A DNA stretch of 42,295 bases from JAMOAD01 sp023621955 (GTDB lineage: Bacteria; Acidobacteriota; Aminicenantia; JAMOAD01): the NCBI GenBank assembly GCA_035403085.1, contig DAONEM010000017.1:1-42295 (forward strand), in the 5' to 3' direction. The notes below the pieces were generated by a model, which worked only from the letters and a program-made list of their open reading frames with translations, had not been told where the DNA came from and searched no databases. Position 1 is the first letter of the stretch, and each line of letters starts with the position of its first letter. Of this stretch, positions 41,293-42,295 are shown in pieces. Made by a program: the position numbers and the translations under genes.

Positions 41293-42184
41293 GTTTGTGG
41301 GCGGCGTAAAGGGCGGCTCCTACGAAGCCCGCCCTGTTGAGGAGCGTTCCTGTCCGGATCTCCGGCAGGGAGTGGGGATAGGTGTAAGAACGTTCCCTGA
41401 GCGTTGCCAGGGCAGTGGGGAGGAAGAGGTCGGCCAGATGGGAGAGGCCTCCCCCCAGAACGATGGTGTCCGGGTTGAGAAGGTTCTGAAAGGTTGTCAA
41501 GCCTAGACCCAGGTAGTATCCGAAGCGGCGGAAGCATTGGAGCGCCGCCTCTTCACCCTTTCTGGCCCGCTCTCCGATCTCCGCAGGCTCCGGGGAGGGA
41601 GCGTTGGTCAGGGAGGAGTAGGTCTCCTTGAGGGGCCGGATGGTGGTTTCGGTCTCCAGGCAACCTCGGCTACCGCAGGGGCAGATCTTTCCCTCCGGTT
41701 CGACGACAATGTGCCCACCCTCAATGAAACCCCGGTTTCCTAGGAAGAGGTTGCCGCCGATGACAAGACCTGTTCCTACGCCGCTTCCCAGCGTGAGGAG
41801 GAGGAAGGTGCCCCCCTTCTTGCTGGAGAGGGAGTATTCGCCGAAGGCGGCCAGGTTGGCGTCGTTGTCCACGATGAAGGGGAGGGGAAGGAAACTCTTG
41901 ATCGGAGCCAGGTAATCCGTATCCGTCAAGGCCGGAAGGTTGGGCAGGCGGAGAAGCCTGTGAAGGCTCTGGTCCACCAGGGCCGGAAAGCCGAAACCCA
42001 CCGTGGAGACGGGAAAGAGGGCTCGGGCCTCCTCGACCAAGAGGGCCAAGGCCCCGTAGAACTCCGAGGCGCTCCCCTTCTTGGTGGGAACGGAGTTCTC
42101 CCAGAGAATCTCTTCGTCTCTCAGAACCCCCGCCTTCATGGCGGATCCGCCGATATCGACTCCCAGGGAGTAAGTTTCCTTCAT
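41285..42184 (-). CDS. ROK-family sugar kinase
   Basis: A 299-residue cytosolic kinase without the N-terminal DNA-binding domain of ROK repressors, so an enzyme of the glucokinase/N-acetyl-sugar kinase kind. The start is ATG 42184 behind GGGGAGAG; the open frame reaches 42286 but the extra residues do not look like protein. SLGVDIGGSAMKAGV is the ATP loop, VDNDANLAAFGEY contains the catalytic aspartate, EGGHIVVEPEG follows, and CPCGSRGCLETE gives the zinc cysteines. Substrate is not readable; glucose or an amino-sugar are usual. lepA starts inside its last codons. Confidence 0.9.
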   Translation of the reverse strand: MKETYSLGVDIGGSAMKAGVLRDEEILWENSVPTKKGSASEFYGALALLVEEARALFPVSTVGFGFPALVDQSLHRLLRLPNLPALTDTDYLAPIKSFLPLPFIVDNDANLAAFGEYSLSSKKGGTFLLLTLGSGVGTGLVIGGNLFLGNRGFIEGGHIVVEPEGKICPCGSRGCLETETTIRPLKETYSSLTNAPSPEPAEIGERARKGEEAALQCFRRFGYYLGLGLTTFQNLLNPDTIVLGGGLSHLADLFLPTALATLRERSYTYPHSLPEIRTGTLLNRAGFVGAALYAAHKHG

Positions 42185-42295
42185 GGCTCTCCCCATTATA
42201 CAGGAAGGGAGGGGAGAAGGGAACCGGTGCCCCTGAGTCGCCACACTTGGACGTGGCGATAAGAACGACTCCACTACAAAGGACACTCCCTTTTG

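Noticed and set aside
42195..42200. TATAAT on the - strand just before the ROK kinase gene
   Set aside because: It lies so close to the ATG (11 bases) that the ribosome site would fall at or before the transcription start, and there is no -35. I did not list it as a promoter.
1..42295. CRISPR arrays, insertion sequences, prophage or integrase genes
   Set aside because: No spaced direct repeats, transposase or integrase motifs, or tRNA-associated attachment duplications were seen. tRNA-Glu has no adjacent partial copy.

Overview
The window is dense, GC-rich bacterial chromosome with almost no non-coding space. Shine-Dalgarno sites are strong (AGGAGG type), and sigma-70-like promoters are readable in most gaps. 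Several products point to a two-membrane, peptidoglycan-containing cell: a periplasmic tricorn-type protease, an exported M99 carboxypeptidase, a YkuD L,D-enzyme, and a large surface-glycan locus. The organism cannot be named from sequence alone. An anaerobic, curved-rod diderm lineage such as Synergistota is a guess, not a finding. I see no insertion sequences, prophage genes, CRISPR arrays or origin.

Region 1 (1-15516, all + strand) is a surface-polymer operon that runs in from the left edge. It holds a multi-domain glycosyltransferase cut by the window edge, a probable glycosyltransferase-like protein, a two-headed methyltransferase, a second methyltransferase, a GT2 enzyme with a repeat-rich tail, two tandem CDP-alditol polymer phosphotransferases, a GT4 enzyme, a Gfo/Idh/MocA oxidoreductase and a fused cytidylyltransferase-reductase. 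Most junctions overlap by 4-8 bases (often ATGA), so the genes are probably translationally coupled. The fusion protein resembles enzymes that reduce ribulose-5-P and make CDP-ribitol. The two phosphotransferases are of the teichoic-acid polymerase family. Together they suggest a ribitol-phosphate (or similar alditol-phosphate) glycan, which is the best candidate for a new system here.

Region 2 (15517-19850, +) has a small operon of CheX phosphatase, a GlmU-like uridylyltransferase lacking most of its acyltransferase half, a membrane-anchored YHS protein and an archease. After it comes a 601-residue protein I do not recognise, with its own good promoter, a consensus ribosome site and a very strong 3' hairpin.

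Region 3 (19972-25262) has a membrane-anchored sulfatase-fold enzyme with threonine at the nucleophile position (- strand). It is divergent from mtnA and a cystathionine-beta-synthase-like enzyme (+). A tiny ORF coupled to an unknown membrane protein follows.

Region 4 (25259-42295, all - strand; listed in transcription order from the right edge) starts with a ROK kinase, lepA, a DUF3783 protein and a tricorn-type S41 protease ending in a textbook terminator. Next are a DUF2891 protein, tRNA-Glu(CTC), rph, a Csd6-like and a Csd4-like peptidoglycan-trimming pair, yebC and ruvC with a non-standard start codon. Last come a class V aminotransferase and serA (serine synthesis) with a terminator, an M20 peptidase homologue missing three metal ligands, and folD.
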